DNA of 35,205 bases from a virus. The position numbers and the translations under genes were made by a program. Each line of letters starts with the position of its first letter. Position 1 is the first letter of the stretch. The stretch covers positions 1 to 35,205 of IMG/VR virus record IMGVR_UViG_3300035564_000074, one strand, 5' to 3'. This document shows positions 1 to 9,500 of the stretch, one piece after another. Under the pieces are notes generated by a model. It saw only the letters and a list, made by a program, of their open reading frames with translations. It searched no databases and had not been told where the DNA came from.

Positions 1-153
1 ACTGCCACGGGTTCGTGGGGTCTGTGTACCTACTTCGGCATTTATGATGGCACGACACTGAAAGCAACGGGCAAGCTGACTACGGCAATCACGCCGGTCA
101 ATGGCGATACGCCGAGTTTTGCCGCTGGCGTACTCAAGGTTTATCTGGACTAA
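1..153 (+). CDS. C-terminal part of a small phage tail/fibre-type structural protein
   Basis: The frame is open from the first base and stops at TAA 151-153, leaving the last 50 residues of a protein that starts outside the window. The reading 'WGLCTYFGIYDG' followed by 'VNGDTPSFAAGVLKVYLD' matches, from memory, the C-terminus of small phage structural proteins of about 120 residues usually annotated as tail fibre proteins (typical form: WGTVTHFGIFDA, then VNAGDTLSFAAGALTVTLD). It lies one base before the next structural gene. The role in the tail is inferred from family resemblance and neighbourhood. Confidence 0.7.
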   Translation, partial: TATGSWGLCTYFGIYDGTTLKATGKLTTAITPVNGDTPSFAAGVLKVYLD

Positions 154-154
154 T

Positions 155-706
155 ATGGCACTGTCAGGCTCCATTTTTGGTAAGGCCGCACTTACGGGCA
201 ATCTAAAAGTTGCCCGCCTTGCCGGTTCCATTCATGGCGCAGGCAGCCTTCTTGCCCCGCTTGCCGTATCGCAACTTAGTGGCAGCATTTCTGCCGCAGG
301 CTCTCTTGAGGGCGAGCTTGGCTTGGTTCCTATCATAAGCTATGGCGGCAAGACGGGGCAGGATTTAAGGGTCAATGTATATTCGCCATCGGGAACTGCA
401 AGGACAGGTTCGCCGCTGACTCTTGTTGAAATAACCGGCAAGGGCATCTATACTGTATCGTCGGCGTATGTTGTTGCGGGCGACCTGATGAGTGTCTATG
501 TCAATGGAGCGCCGACCGTATTCATCGGGGCTGGCGAGTTCCAGCCGTATGTGACGACAAGAACTACTGCGGATATGGCGAGCATAACCGCACAACTGGA
601 CGCCATATATACCAAGATAGCCGCATCCTCGATACAAAATGTTCCTGTATTCAAGGAGCCGACTGTAACAGTAGTTGTATCCAATAACACATTGGGGAAC
701 TTATGA
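155..706 (+). CDS. Putative tail/fibre-associated structural protein with Gly-Ser repeats
   Basis: 183 residues starting MALSGSIFGKAALTG. The frame continues upstream to 101, but ATG 155 is preferred because it follows the previous stop directly (TAATATG). The first 55 residues contain three or four imperfect copies of a pattern like L-x-G-S-I-x-x-A-G-S-L, a low-complexity beta-type repeat seen in phage surface proteins. The remainder (SYGGKTGQDLRVNVYSPSG onward) looks like an all-beta domain, with a short helical segment near residue 140. The stop overlaps the next start as ATGA (703-706), so translation is probably coupled. No enzyme motif is visible. A tail or fibre accessory role is inferred from position only. 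Confidence 0.6.
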   Translation: MALSGSIFGKAALTGNLKVARLAGSIHGAGSLLAPLAVSQLSGSISAAGSLEGELGLVPIISYGGKTGQDLRVNVYSPSGTARTGSPLTLVEITGKGIYTVSSAYVVAGDLMSVYVNGAPTVFIGAGEFQPYVTTRTTADMASITAQLDAIYTKIAASSIQNVPVFKEPTVTVVVSNNTLGNL

Positions 707-888
707 ATATCCCGATAACAACCATGAATGGCGGCGAATGTTCGCCGCTTGTTGAGGCCAGAACCGACCTTGACAAATATGAGTCCCTGTGCCGCAAACT
801 TGAGAATATGCTGCCACGAATATATGGACCGGTCGAAAGAAGGCCGGGAACCAAGTTCATCTATAAGAGTGTTTCGCCGGTGAGTTAA
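703..888 (+). CDS. N-terminal fragment of tail nozzle/hub-family protein (piece 1 of 3)
   Basis: 61 residues. 'MNGGECSPLVEARTDLDKY' followed by 'CRKLENMLPRIYGPVERRPG' is the N-terminal signature of a large phage tail protein family (usual form GGEvSPLlagRvDLdKY, GCrxlxNfivrpyGGaxRRPGT). That family normally forms one polypeptide of roughly 600-800 residues and is often annotated tail tubular protein B-like or stabilisation protein. Here the frame stops at TAA 886-888, right after RRPGTKFIYKSV, and the next ORF begins 2 bases later in another frame. No slippery heptamer is visible at the junction, so stop-restart translation is more likely than frameshifting. A sequencing error cannot be excluded. 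Confidence 0.7.
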   Translation: MNIPITTMNGGECSPLVEARTDLDKYESLCRKLENMLPRIYGPVERRPGTKFIYKSVSPVS

Positions 889-890
889 TT

Positions 891-2600
891 ATGCCCACAT
901 CATACACATTCAGTTTATATTCTCCCGACGACGCCGCAGGCTCCATAAATAATGTGACAAGCACATTACTTAGCCGCAGCGGGACGGGCCAGACATCCGG
1001 CACAAAGTCCACCTATGACACCTATGCCCTGTCCGGTTCGTATGTGCTTCTTGACGGGACAACGCATCTGTCGGTCACATCTTCACTATCCGGCAACATG
1101 ATATATCTGACGGCAACAACGGCCTTTTCCCCGCCGAGCTATGGCGATATGCACACATGGTCGCTTCACTATGCCAGCAATATCGCAGACGACCATACAG
1201 TTACATGGGCAGATACGGCGGCCCGCACATTCTTCACGCTGGCTACCATAACTACAACCTCGCCCACAGACGGCGGAACTCTCGACAATGCAACATTCAC
1301 ATGGACCGACAACATCGGTAATGGGCTTGACAACTATCTTGTTTTGATAGTTGACACTTCCAGCACCGACGTAGACCCGCTTTCTCCTTATGCCATAACC
1401 GCCACCTCAAGCCCATTTGTAATGTCGCCCAATACTCTGGTGGCGGGCCATTTGTATGTGGTCAATATAATAGCGGTGCATACCCCCGATAACTGGTTTG
1501 TTCAATCCGAAGATGTTTTCTTTATGGCGACTGCCGCGCCAGTGACAGCGACCCGTAAAATCCGACTTGTCTCGTTTATCTATTCCGCAGAGATAGCCTA
1601 TACCATCGAAATGGGCGAAGGGTATATGCGGTTCTTCTACGATGGGGCCGTATTATTGGACGGCAGCTCGAATGAAGTTTGGATTACCACGCCATACTTG
1701 GAAGAACATCTTTTTGAGATATGCTGCGGCCCCGATACTCAGGTGGGCGACGAAATGTGGTTTACTCATCCGTCCTATCCGCAGATGAAACTCAAGCGGA
1801 CCAGTGCAACGGAGTTCACTCTTGAGACAATAGTATTCGACAAGGGGCCGTTCCTGCCAAGAAACGACCTGAATCTCAAAGACAAGACGGCGACTCCGCT
1901 GGTCACGATGGCGTCAAGCGCAACGGAGGTCGGCACTACGGGGGTATTAACTCTTGCCAACAATCAGAGCTTCGCCTTTGACGACCCCGGCCATGTCGGA
2001 GCGCTATTTAAGCTATGGATTGACCGCGCGAACGCCCTGACCAACGTGGGAACTTCCAGCCAGATTAACGCTGGCGACCCTGTTCTTTACAGTACGCCAA
2101 TCCTTGCAAGAGGACTTGTGCATATCTGGACCGAAGGGGTGTGGGGCGGACAGGTCATTGTCGAAAAGTCTATATGGGGCGGCGCATATATGCTTGTCAA
2201 GCGATGGACAAGCACCGGAGCAAATCTGGATTTCAGGAATTTTGATTGGACGTTCGAGGAAACAGAGGACGGTGTTCACTACCGCGTTGGCATAGAAGTT
2301 ATGCTCATAGACCCCGACCTTGATTCCAGCGACCCGTATTACAGGCGAGTCGTGGCGAATATCTCGCTTGACGACAGGCTGATGGATGGAATAGTTCGCG
2401 TGACGGCAGTAACCTCAGACACGCAGGCTGCGATAACGGTTGTGCAATCCGTCATTTCCAGTGAAGCGACGCTGCGATGGCAAGAGGGCGCATGGTCGCC
2501 CCTGCGCGGCTATCCGGCATCTGTTGCGTTCCTCAATGGCCGATGTATATACGGCGGAAATACACAGGTTCCCGACGGCGACCCCGGAGGAAATGAATGA
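891..2600 (+). CDS. Middle part of tail nozzle/hub-family protein carrying an inserted Ig/Fn3-like region (piece 2 of 3)
   Basis: 569 residues. Residues 1-220 are not typical of the family: they look like two beta-sandwich domains, the second (about 122-215) with an Fn3-like start 'SPTDGGTLDNATFTWTD'. From residue 221 (TRKIRLVSFIYS, then GYMRFFYDGAVL) the protein resumes the core that normally follows the RRPGT segment encoded by the previous ORF. It continues through 'TEGVWGGQVIVEKSIWGGAY' to the family motif WSPLRGYPASVAF near residue 550. It then stops just before the motif (P-x-x-x-W-x-S-x-x-x-D-F) that opens the next ORF. The stop overlaps the next start as ATGA behind a strong GGAGG ribosome-binding site (2586-2590). 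A decorating or receptor-contacting role for the insertion is inference. Confidence 0.75.
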   Translation: MPTSYTFSLYSPDDAAGSINNVTSTLLSRSGTGQTSGTKSTYDTYALSGSYVLLDGTTHLSVTSSLSGNMIYLTATTAFSPPSYGDMHTWSLHYASNIADDHTVTWADTAARTFFTLATITTTSPTDGGTLDNATFTWTDNIGNGLDNYLVLIVDTSSTDVDPLSPYAITATSSPFVMSPNTLVAGHLYVVNIIAVHTPDNWFVQSEDVFFMATAAPVTATRKIRLVSFIYSAEIAYTIEMGEGYMRFFYDGAVLLDGSSNEVWITTPYLEEHLFEICCGPDTQVGDEMWFTHPSYPQMKLKRTSATEFTLETIVFDKGPFLPRNDLNLKDKTATPLVTMASSATEVGTTGVLTLANNQSFAFDDPGHVGALFKLWIDRANALTNVGTSSQINAGDPVLYSTPILARGLVHIWTEGVWGGQVIVEKSIWGGAYMLVKRWTSTGANLDFRNFDWTFEETEDGVHYRVGIEVMLIDPDLDSSDPYYRRVVANISLDDRLMDGIVRVTAVTSDTQAAITVVQSVISSEATLRWQEGAWSPLRGYPASVAFLNGRCIYGGNTQVPDGDPGGNE

Positions 2601-3790
2601 GCGCAAATCCTTCACAATTATGGTTAAGTAAGGTTGACGACTTTGAGGACTTTGAAGAAGGTCTAAAAGACGGCGATTCGTTCAGCCTGCGGTTAATGAC
2701 TCAGAACGAGATACGGTGGGTCGGGGCCATCGAGCAACTTCTTGTCGGCACTTCCGGTGATGTGTGGCTGGTAACATCTAACCGCATTGAAACGCCGCTA
2801 ACGCCGACGAACTTTCAGGCAATCCGGCAGGTGAAGTATGGCTCTGTCCAAATCCAATCCCTGCGCGTCAACGACTGTCTGTTATTTGTGGATTATGTCA
2901 AGCGCAAGATACACGAACTGACTGCTGGTGACAACAAGTATGCCGCCCCCGATATGTGTACGCTTGCCGAGCATATCACTCTTGGCGGGATTACCAGTAT
3001 ATTCCACCAGCGCAACCCCGATTCTATTGTTTGGGCGACAATAGCGGATGCGAGATATATTCTCTCGTTCACCTATGACAGAGAGCAAAATATCACATCA
3101 TGGGCAAGGCATCCTATCGACGGCATTGTGCTTACCGGATGCTGTATCCCCGGCGCGACAGAAGATGAGGTATGGATAGCGGTTGTCAGAACCATCAACT
3201 CAGAAGATGTCATATATATCGAGCGGTTCGCTCCGCGCAATTTCGGTACTGATATGCAGGACGCTTTCTTTGTGGACTGCGGCATCACAAAGACCGACAC
3301 AACGCCATTTAGTGTGATTGACGGGCTTGACCATCTGGAGGGCGAAACAGTAGATGTTCTTGGCGACGGGGCAGTATATAAAGGTCTGGTTGTCGATGGT
3401 GGGGCAGTGACGTTGCCCGATGCGGCAGAAGTATCCAAGGCACAGGTCGGTTTGCCATATACCTCAAAAGTTCAGCCGCTTCGCATTGCCGCCAATTCGC
3501 AGGGCGGTACGAGCATGGGAAGCACGATGAAGGTATCAGAGCTTGTCCTATCCCTCAAGGATTCTGCCGGTGTGAAGTTTGGGGCAAGTGACAGCAATAT
3601 GTACGATACTGACCTGACCGACCCTGTACTGGTCAACGTCAGTACGATTACCGGCCTGTTCACCGGCGAGGTTCCAGTCCACTTCGACAGCGGCTTTTCA
3701 ATAGACCCCGCAATAATTGTATCAAGCAATAGTCCTTTACCTTTAGTATTAAGAGCGATAGTATCCAGACAACAACAAACCGGCAGATAA
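2597..3790 (+). CDS. C-terminal part of tail nozzle/hub-family protein (piece 3 of 3)
   Basis: 397 residues beginning MSANPSQLWLSKVDDFEDFE, the segment that in single-chain relatives follows the W-S-x-x-R-G-x-P motif. Other family landmarks are IRWVGAIEQLLVGTSGDVW, 'YAAPDMCTLAEHITLGGITS', WARHPIDG and a late DEVWIAVVRTI. These beta-rich repeats fit a propeller- or nozzle-like fold, as in T7 gp12 or P22 gp10 type proteins; the fold is inferred. ATG 2597 lies 6 bases after GGAGG and overlaps the preceding stop. The residues after 250 (TTPFSVIDGLDHLEG, YKGLVVDGGAVTLPD) look like a separate beta domain common at the C-terminus of this family. Confidence 0.8.
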   Translation: MSANPSQLWLSKVDDFEDFEEGLKDGDSFSLRLMTQNEIRWVGAIEQLLVGTSGDVWLVTSNRIETPLTPTNFQAIRQVKYGSVQIQSLRVNDCLLFVDYVKRKIHELTAGDNKYAAPDMCTLAEHITLGGITSIFHQRNPDSIVWATIADARYILSFTYDREQNITSWARHPIDGIVLTGCCIPGATEDEVWIAVVRTINSEDVIYIERFAPRNFGTDMQDAFFVDCGITKTDTTPFSVIDGLDHLEGETVDVLGDGAVYKGLVVDGGAVTLPDAAEVSKAQVGLPYTSKVQPLRIAANSQGGTSMGSTMKVSELVLSLKDSAGVKFGASDSNMYDTDLTDPVLVNVSTITGLFTGEVPVHFDSGFSIDPAIIVSSNSPLPLVLRAIVSRQQQTGR

Positions 3791-3801
3791 GGAGTATATA
3801 T

Positions 3802-4101
3802 ATGGGCGGCATGGCAGGTGGCGGTGGCGGTATAAACTGGAAAAAAGATATAACCGCAGTACAGAAACATCCGTTTTCTATCAAGACCGCTTGGCAGGCG
3901 GCGGCTAGTCCCGCCGGTATTTTGGATACGCCGGACGTTATCAAAGCTCCGCCGGTCCCTCCGTCAACAGTTGTCGAGAAGGATACATTGCAGGCCAGCG
4001 ATGAGGCATCAAGGGCCGTAACGGGGCGCAAGGGCTATTCGTCAACGGTAATTACCGGCAACCTGAAACCCAAAGCAAAAGGCAAGACAACTCTTGGCTG
4101 A
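3802..4101 (+). CDS. Small virion-associated protein (R-x-G-x-S-S/A-T-V-I-T-G family)
   Basis: 99 residues starting MGGMAGGGGG, with a clear AAGGAG ribosome-binding site at 3789-3794. The C-terminal motif ADEA-like 'ASDEASRAVTGRKGYSSTVI' then TGNLKPKAKGKTTLG is typical of a family of roughly 100-residue phage proteins (usual ending RRKGRASTILTG...KTLLG) found between the tail tube genes and the ejection proteins in T7-like phages. The function is unknown. The Gly-rich N-terminus and Pro-rich middle suggest little stable fold. Confidence 0.7.
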   Translation: MGGMAGGGGGINWKKDITAVQKHPFSIKTAWQAAASPAGILDTPDVIKAPPVPPSTVVEKDTLQASDEASRAVTGRKGYSSTVITGNLKPKAKGKTTLG

Positions 4102-4102
4102 T

Positions 4103-4528
4103 ATGGAACTCGTAGAGCTTGAACAATCTGACATCGACTACCTGAAAGACCACAGTATAAGCCGTGGTATCTTTGGCAAGCTGCCCGCACGATGCGAATG
4201 GAGCTATGCCCTGCGGCATGAAGGGCAGACCCTTATGGCTGGCGGTGTCGTATTGATAACACATACTACGGCATGGATTTGGGCGGACCTCTCAGATAAG
4301 GCACATGACCACATGATAATTGCGTACAGGGTTATGCGGGATTGGATTACCCTTATTGCTCAAAATCATGGTATAAGGCGGATGCAGGCATATGTCATGG
4401 TTGGCTTTGAAGAAGGTGAGCGAACGATAGAACATCTCGGATTCCATGAGGAAAAGCCCGTAATGCCTAACTTTGTTGACGATAAGCCCGCTGCTTTGTG
4501 GGTACGTTATTTTAGCGAGGTAAACTAA
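4103..4528 (+). CDS. GNAT-like acetyltransferase-fold phage protein
   Basis: 141 residues from ATG 4103; a TTG three codons upstream (4094) would overlap the previous gene by 8 bases and is less likely. The middle and C-terminus (WITLIAQNHGIRRMQAYVM, then ERTIEHLGFHEEKPV) have the helix-turn-strand pattern of GNAT N-acetyltransferases, including the late LGF strand. The usual acetyl-CoA loop (Q/R-x-x-G-x-G/A) is not evident, so activity is uncertain. Small GNAT-like proteins often sit just before internal virion proteins in T7-like genomes (T7 gp13 region, DUF2833-type). The gene is one base before the next ORF, in a tightly packed late operon. Confidence 0.6.
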   Translation: MELVELEQSDIDYLKDHSISRGIFGKLPARCEWSYALRHEGQTLMAGGVVLITHTTAWIWADLSDKAHDHMIIAYRVMRDWITLIAQNHGIRRMQAYVMVGFEEGERTIEHLGFHEEKPVMPNFVDDKPAALWVRYFSEVN

Positions 4529-4529
4529 T

Positions 4530-5018
4530 ATGGCTCCCGTAGCAGTTTTGATAGTTTCCGCAGCCGTCAGCGCGGCAGGCGCAGTCCAACAGGGCAACGC
4601 CGCCAAGTCAGAAGCTGAATCACAGAAGAACATGGCCGACTACAATGCGCAACTTGCAGAGCGAGAGGCGCAGTCAATAGAACAGAAAACGGCTTTCGAC
4701 CAGAGCAGAGAGGCGGAAGCTGGCTCGGAACGCATGAGTTCACTGAAAGCTGCCCTTGGCGCGTCCGGTGCTGTTACATCTGCTGGCTCTCCGCTGCTTA
4801 TCATGGCGAAGCAAGCGTCGGAGAATGAGCTTACAAACCTTGGTATAGGTCAAGAAGGTCAGCTTGCCGCATCACGCGCACGTTCAGAAGGCGCATTACA
4901 GACCATGCAGGGCAAGATATATCAGCAAGGCGGTCAAAATGCCCAGACGGCAAGTTATTTTAAGGCTGGTTCGACAGCACTGGATGCGTTCGGCAAGTAT
5001 AAGGGATATGGTAAATAA
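4530..5018 (+). CDS. Internal virion protein, T7 gp14-like
   Basis: 162 residues. It starts with a hydrophobic Ala-rich segment (VAVLIVSAAVSAAGAV), followed by a long Ala/Gln/Glu helical region (NAQLAEREAQSIEQK), then GASGAVTSAGSPLLIM and an Ala/Gln-rich C-terminus. This matches T7 gp14-like internal core proteins, which are ejected with the DNA and insert into the outer membrane. The position before two larger ejection proteins supports this. The start follows the previous stop by one base. Confidence 0.7.
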   Translation: MAPVAVLIVSAAVSAAGAVQQGNAAKSEAESQKNMADYNAQLAEREAQSIEQKTAFDQSREAEAGSERMSSLKAALGASGAVTSAGSPLLIMAKQASENELTNLGIGQEGQLAASRARSEGALQTMQGKIYQQGGQNAQTASYFKAGSTALDAFGKYKGYGK

Positions 5019-5020
5019 CT

Positions 5021-6538
5021 ATGGCTCAATTCCCTATTCAAAAATCTAGTTACTCTCCTTCCGGCACAGTGGGGGCCGTACAGGCCCATCTTAACGTCGA
5101 TACCGGAGCAGAACTGATAGGACAGGCAATCGAACGGCTTGGCAATCAGGGCATCCAGTTCGCCGAGAAGATGCAGGACGCAAAGGATACTGTCGAGACT
5201 TCCACAATGAAGCGGAAGTACGACGAGACAATGTTCAAGGCGCATCAGGTCGCGTCAATGGCTCCCGACGACAAGGTTGCCAACGATATTCTTGTTCAGG
5301 CCCAAAAGGACGTAGAGGGGATACAGTCAAAGAGCGGCAGGGTTAATAATGCCTTCAAGGCTCACGTCAACAATACGATGGGTCAGTGGGAAGAGTCCTT
5401 TGCCACACAGGCTCTCGGAATCAAGAAGCGTAACGTCAAGGATGAATCCCAAATCAATATCGAGGCCCATCTGAAAACCGGAGCACTGTCAGAGGCAGCG
5501 AAAGAATATGCTCACTTGCAGGCGTTCGGCATCATAACCCCTGCCGAAATGGAGCAGTCCATAAAAGAGCTTCCGGCAGAGAGCCAGCTTGTCCAGGCAA
5601 ACGATTCGCTTATATCTGACCCTGTTGGCACGATGGCGAAACTGGAAGCGATGGACACAAAGAACATGACAGAGTCGCAGGTGACGAGGATGGAGTCGCT
5701 TCGCACAAAGGCCAGGGTTCGCAGCCACGAAATCCGTGGCGACCTCGGCAAGCAGATATTCAATTCCATCACTACCAATGAGGATAAGCCGCTTGCCGAG
5801 AGGACTAAGATAGGCGCACAGTTGCTTGAGGGCGTCGTAAAAGAGAATAATCTGACGCTTGCAGAGGCAAAGAGCTATAAGGACACCATCAACGATTTCG
5901 TCAATGGCAAGAAGAAAGAGCCGGACTATGCGACCATAAACCAGTTTGACCATCGCTTGGCTGACGTAAAAGCAGGAGTGAGTGACCCGTCGCTCAATGA
6001 CGATATACTTTCCGCCGCACAGAATGGCGCACTGGATGCTGGCACCTTCAAGAGAATGTCGAACGAAATGGCAGATGTCGGCCCGTCACTGCACAAGCAA
6101 ATTATAAGCGATGCAGTGAAAGATTTTGAAAAGGATAAGTTGGTTCAGGAAGCCGTTGACGAAAACGGGCAAGGCGTGACGGCACGAATGGCGTTCGCAT
6201 ATAGCGAAGCATTGCGGCAGTATTCTGCCGCTAATCCCAATGCGACACCAGAGCAATTATTTGTCCAGAGCAGGCAGCTGGCAACCGTGTACCGTAGCAT
6301 GACGACTGGCGCCACAACTACCCAAGGAGGCAACCGGGTCAGGCGACTGTATAGTCCTGTTCTTGAACAAGTGGCTGGCTCTACGCAGCCGTCGGACTTG
6401 ACAGTGGCGGAAAGGCGTTTAGCAAGCACTGCCGCCAAGAGATTAGATGCCGCGACCGCACAAAGCCTTTTACGAGAAGCTGGCGGCAATAAGGACAAGG
6501 CCCGCCAACTGGCTCGAAGTAGAGGATATACATTCTAA
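5021..6538 (+). CDS. Putative internal virion (ejection) protein, T7 gp15 position
   Basis: 505 residues, almost entirely charged helix with coiled-coil tendency (for example 'AEKMQDAKDTVETSTMKRKY'); no membrane segment or enzyme motif is visible. By order (gp14-like, this, then a very large protein) it occupies the T7 gp15 slot, whose product forms part of the ejected periplasmic tunnel. Sequence similarity to gp15 cannot be judged by eye. The C-terminus ends QLARSRGYTF, a basic-aromatic tail. The stop TAA shares its last base with the next ATG (TAATG, 6536-6540). Confidence 0.6.
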   Translation: MAQFPIQKSSYSPSGTVGAVQAHLNVDTGAELIGQAIERLGNQGIQFAEKMQDAKDTVETSTMKRKYDETMFKAHQVASMAPDDKVANDILVQAQKDVEGIQSKSGRVNNAFKAHVNNTMGQWEESFATQALGIKKRNVKDESQINIEAHLKTGALSEAAKEYAHLQAFGIITPAEMEQSIKELPAESQLVQANDSLISDPVGTMAKLEAMDTKNMTESQVTRMESLRTKARVRSHEIRGDLGKQIFNSITTNEDKPLAERTKIGAQLLEGVVKENNLTLAEAKSYKDTINDFVNGKKKEPDYATINQFDHRLADVKAGVSDPSLNDDILSAAQNGALDAGTFKRMSNEMADVGPSLHKQIISDAVKDFEKDKLVQEAVDENGQGVTARMAFAYSEALRQYSAANPNATPEQLFVQSRQLATVYRSMTTGATTTQGGNRVRRLYSPVLEQVAGSTQPSDLTVAERRLASTAAKRLDAATAQSLLREAGGNKDKARQLARSRGYTF

Positions 6539-9500
6539 TGCCAGATGTATTTGATACAATCCAAGAAGCTCCCAAGGCAAAGGGAGATATTTTCGATAAC
6601 GTATCCACTCCTGTCGAACCGGGTATATCTTCGCAGGAAATGGCTGTTCAGGCCCGCGACGATTTCAAAAAGGCCACTGACCTGAATCAACCTCTTGGGG
6701 CTTTCCCGCCACGATGGACTCAGGCACAGGTCGATGATGCTCCGACATACTACGGCGTCAACGTGACACGAGCCAAACCGCCGGAGCACCCGACAGAGGC
6801 AGAACATGCAAGCAGTCTCGGCCTTGTCGAGCGATACATCCAGCAATTCTATAACTATGGCGTGGCATCGGTAGCAAATACTGTCACGAAGTTGTCCAAA
6901 CAAATGCACGCCTTCAATGCTCCGATAAAGCGAGAGCCGGTTTTGGGATTCGATACTGGCGTCAGTCAGGACCAAGCCCTTGCCGAGCTTAGAGGCATGA
7001 AGGACTGGACTGCTTTACAGCGAATCCAGAACTCTCCCGAAGGTTGGTCGGTCCCTGTGCCGTTCGCAAAGTCATTCACTGAAAAACTGGTGGATGCTGG
7101 CGCCGGACTTCACGCTTTCGCTACGCAACTTATGACTGCACAGGCCGCACTCAAAGGCGCAGGATTCGTCAGCAAAAGTCCAATGGTCAACGATATGCTA
7201 GCGTGGGAAGCGACCGGACAGGCCAATGGTCAGAAGCCTGGACATGGCACTGCAATGTTCATCGGCCTGGCACTGACCGGATACGCACCAAATAAGGCCG
7301 TATCGTTGGCAATGCAGTCCGGTGGATTTGGCGGACTGACATACTTGCAGACAGGCGACCCCGAAGCCGCCGCGATTCAGGCGGCGATTCCCGTTGCAAT
7401 GGCTGGCTTGCACATAAACCCTGGAATGTGGAGTAAATTCTCTCCTGAACAGCGTATTCAGTTCGCAAACGAGGCTTTGAGACGGACAATCCCGCAGGAA
7501 AGGCTTGCTTCCGTCGTCAATTTGGCGAAACAACTGCCGCAGGCCGTAGAAACGCCTGCGGCTGCGATAGAGGCAAAAGAGGCCGCTACCCCCGTCAGCA
7601 CACCCGGCCAGCCTCAAACGCAAGCCACAGGGGCAGCAGTGAAGCCGGAAACTGCCGAGGGGCCGATAACTAAGCCGCAAGAGGTCGTCGAGCCAATAGA
7701 TACCGAAGCAACAAGGGTTACGGGCATCAAGAACGCTATTGTGGACCAAGAACGTGCTGGTCGCGGTCTGCCGCCGATGCTGACAAGTCCAGAGGTTACG
7801 AACGATGCCACTTGGCAGCGGGCAATGAAGGAAGTAGAGCTTGACCCCGAAAAGCCCGCCAGAGTCGCGCGCGAACTGGCAGAGAATCCGCGACCGGCAA
7901 CACTGGACGAGGAGGCGATGCTGTTCCATAGGGCCGTTACACTCAATAATGACTTTGAGAAGGCAGCACAAGACCAGATTGACGCGCAAGGCAGGGGTGA
8001 CGAAGTAGCTGTTGCAGAGGCAAGGGGCAGGCTTGCCAAACTCTCTGACGATTTGCAGCAGCTAGACACTGCAAGAAAAACATCTGGCGAAGAATGGGGC
8101 AGGACCGGCCAATTCAGGCAGCGGCTCATGGCGGAAGATTATTCACTGGCCGCTATGGAAACAAAGACAAGGGCGGCAAATGACGGCAGGCCGCTGACCG
8201 ATGCACAGAGGGCGGAGATAAAAGACCTTCACGACCGCATTGCCGCAACACAGAAGGCGCACGACGATTATGTTGCACAGACAGAAGTACGCCTGCGGCA
8301 GCTTGAAATAGACCGGCAGATTGCGGATGTATCTGCGCCCAAAGCCGAACAGCCCGCGCCAAAGACCAAGGGCTATGGCTCTCGCAACAAGCTCGTTACC
8401 ACAGAGGACTATGAGAAAACAAAGGCAGCTTTCCTCAAGAGGCAGCGGGGTCAGCTATCCGCCGGTATCGACCCGAAGTATCTGGCCGACCTTGCAAAAA
8501 TGGGTGCTTATCACATCGAGGCCGGACTAAGGGACTTTGCCGCATGGTCACAGACGCTTATCAACGAGCTTGGCGATTCGGTCAAGCCATACTTGGATGC
8601 GGCATACAAAGAATCTCTCAAGCAGATAGGCACTGAACAACAGAAGGCGGCTACCGCCGGACTCAAGGCCGGTATCGCACAAAAGCGAGAACTGCCGGAA
8701 ATGACCCGCTTCATCCAGAAGTTATCCGAGAGCTTTGTTCAGCAGGGCATTACCGAAAGAGAGCCGCTCATAGATGCCGTACACGCGGTACTCAAGGAAA
8801 TACAGCCGGGCATATCCCGCCGTGAAACAATGGACGCCATATCCGGTTATGGCAAATACAAGCGGCTCGACAACGACCAGATAAAGAGCCAACTTAGAGA
8901 CTTGAAGGGCCAGATGCAGCAAGTCGGCAAGTTGCAGGACATGGCTTCCAAGCTGCCGCCCAAGAAAACAGGCGTCGAGCGGCGCTTGCCAAGCGATGAA
9001 GAACGCAGGCTTATCCAGCTTGTCAATGAGGCAAAGAAGAAGGGCGGATTCCAAGTCACAGACCCCGAAACACAACTCAAGAGCGCATTGGCCGCTGTCA
9101 AGACCCGCCTGCGCAACAGTATCGCCGATTTGGAATTTCAACTGGCAAGCGGCAAGCGTATCGTCAAGACAAAGACTGCTGTGCCGACGGATACCGAAGC
9201 CGATGCACTCAGGGCCGAGCGCGATGCCCTCAAGGAAGATGTCGATGCGATGTTCGGGGCAAGGCAGCTTACCGATGCACAGCGGGTCAGTATCGCAATG
9301 AAATCAGTGCAGCGGTCTATCACAGAATACGAGCGTCGCATTGCTGCTGGCGAACTTGAAGCACCGGCCAGAGAATCCAAGACGCCGGAAACTCCTGAAC
9401 TGGTTGCCGCCCGCGCAAGACGTGACGCACTCAAAGCAGAGCTTGAGCACTTGCAGGAGCTTGCCAATCCGAAGAAGTCGCCCGAAGAATTGGCATTGCA

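Noticed and set aside
867-895. Programmed -1 frameshift joining the first two nozzle-protein ORFs
   Set aside because: The -1 frame is open over the junction, but no X-XXY-YYZ slippery heptamer or downstream stem is visible; reinitiation at ATG 891 is simpler.
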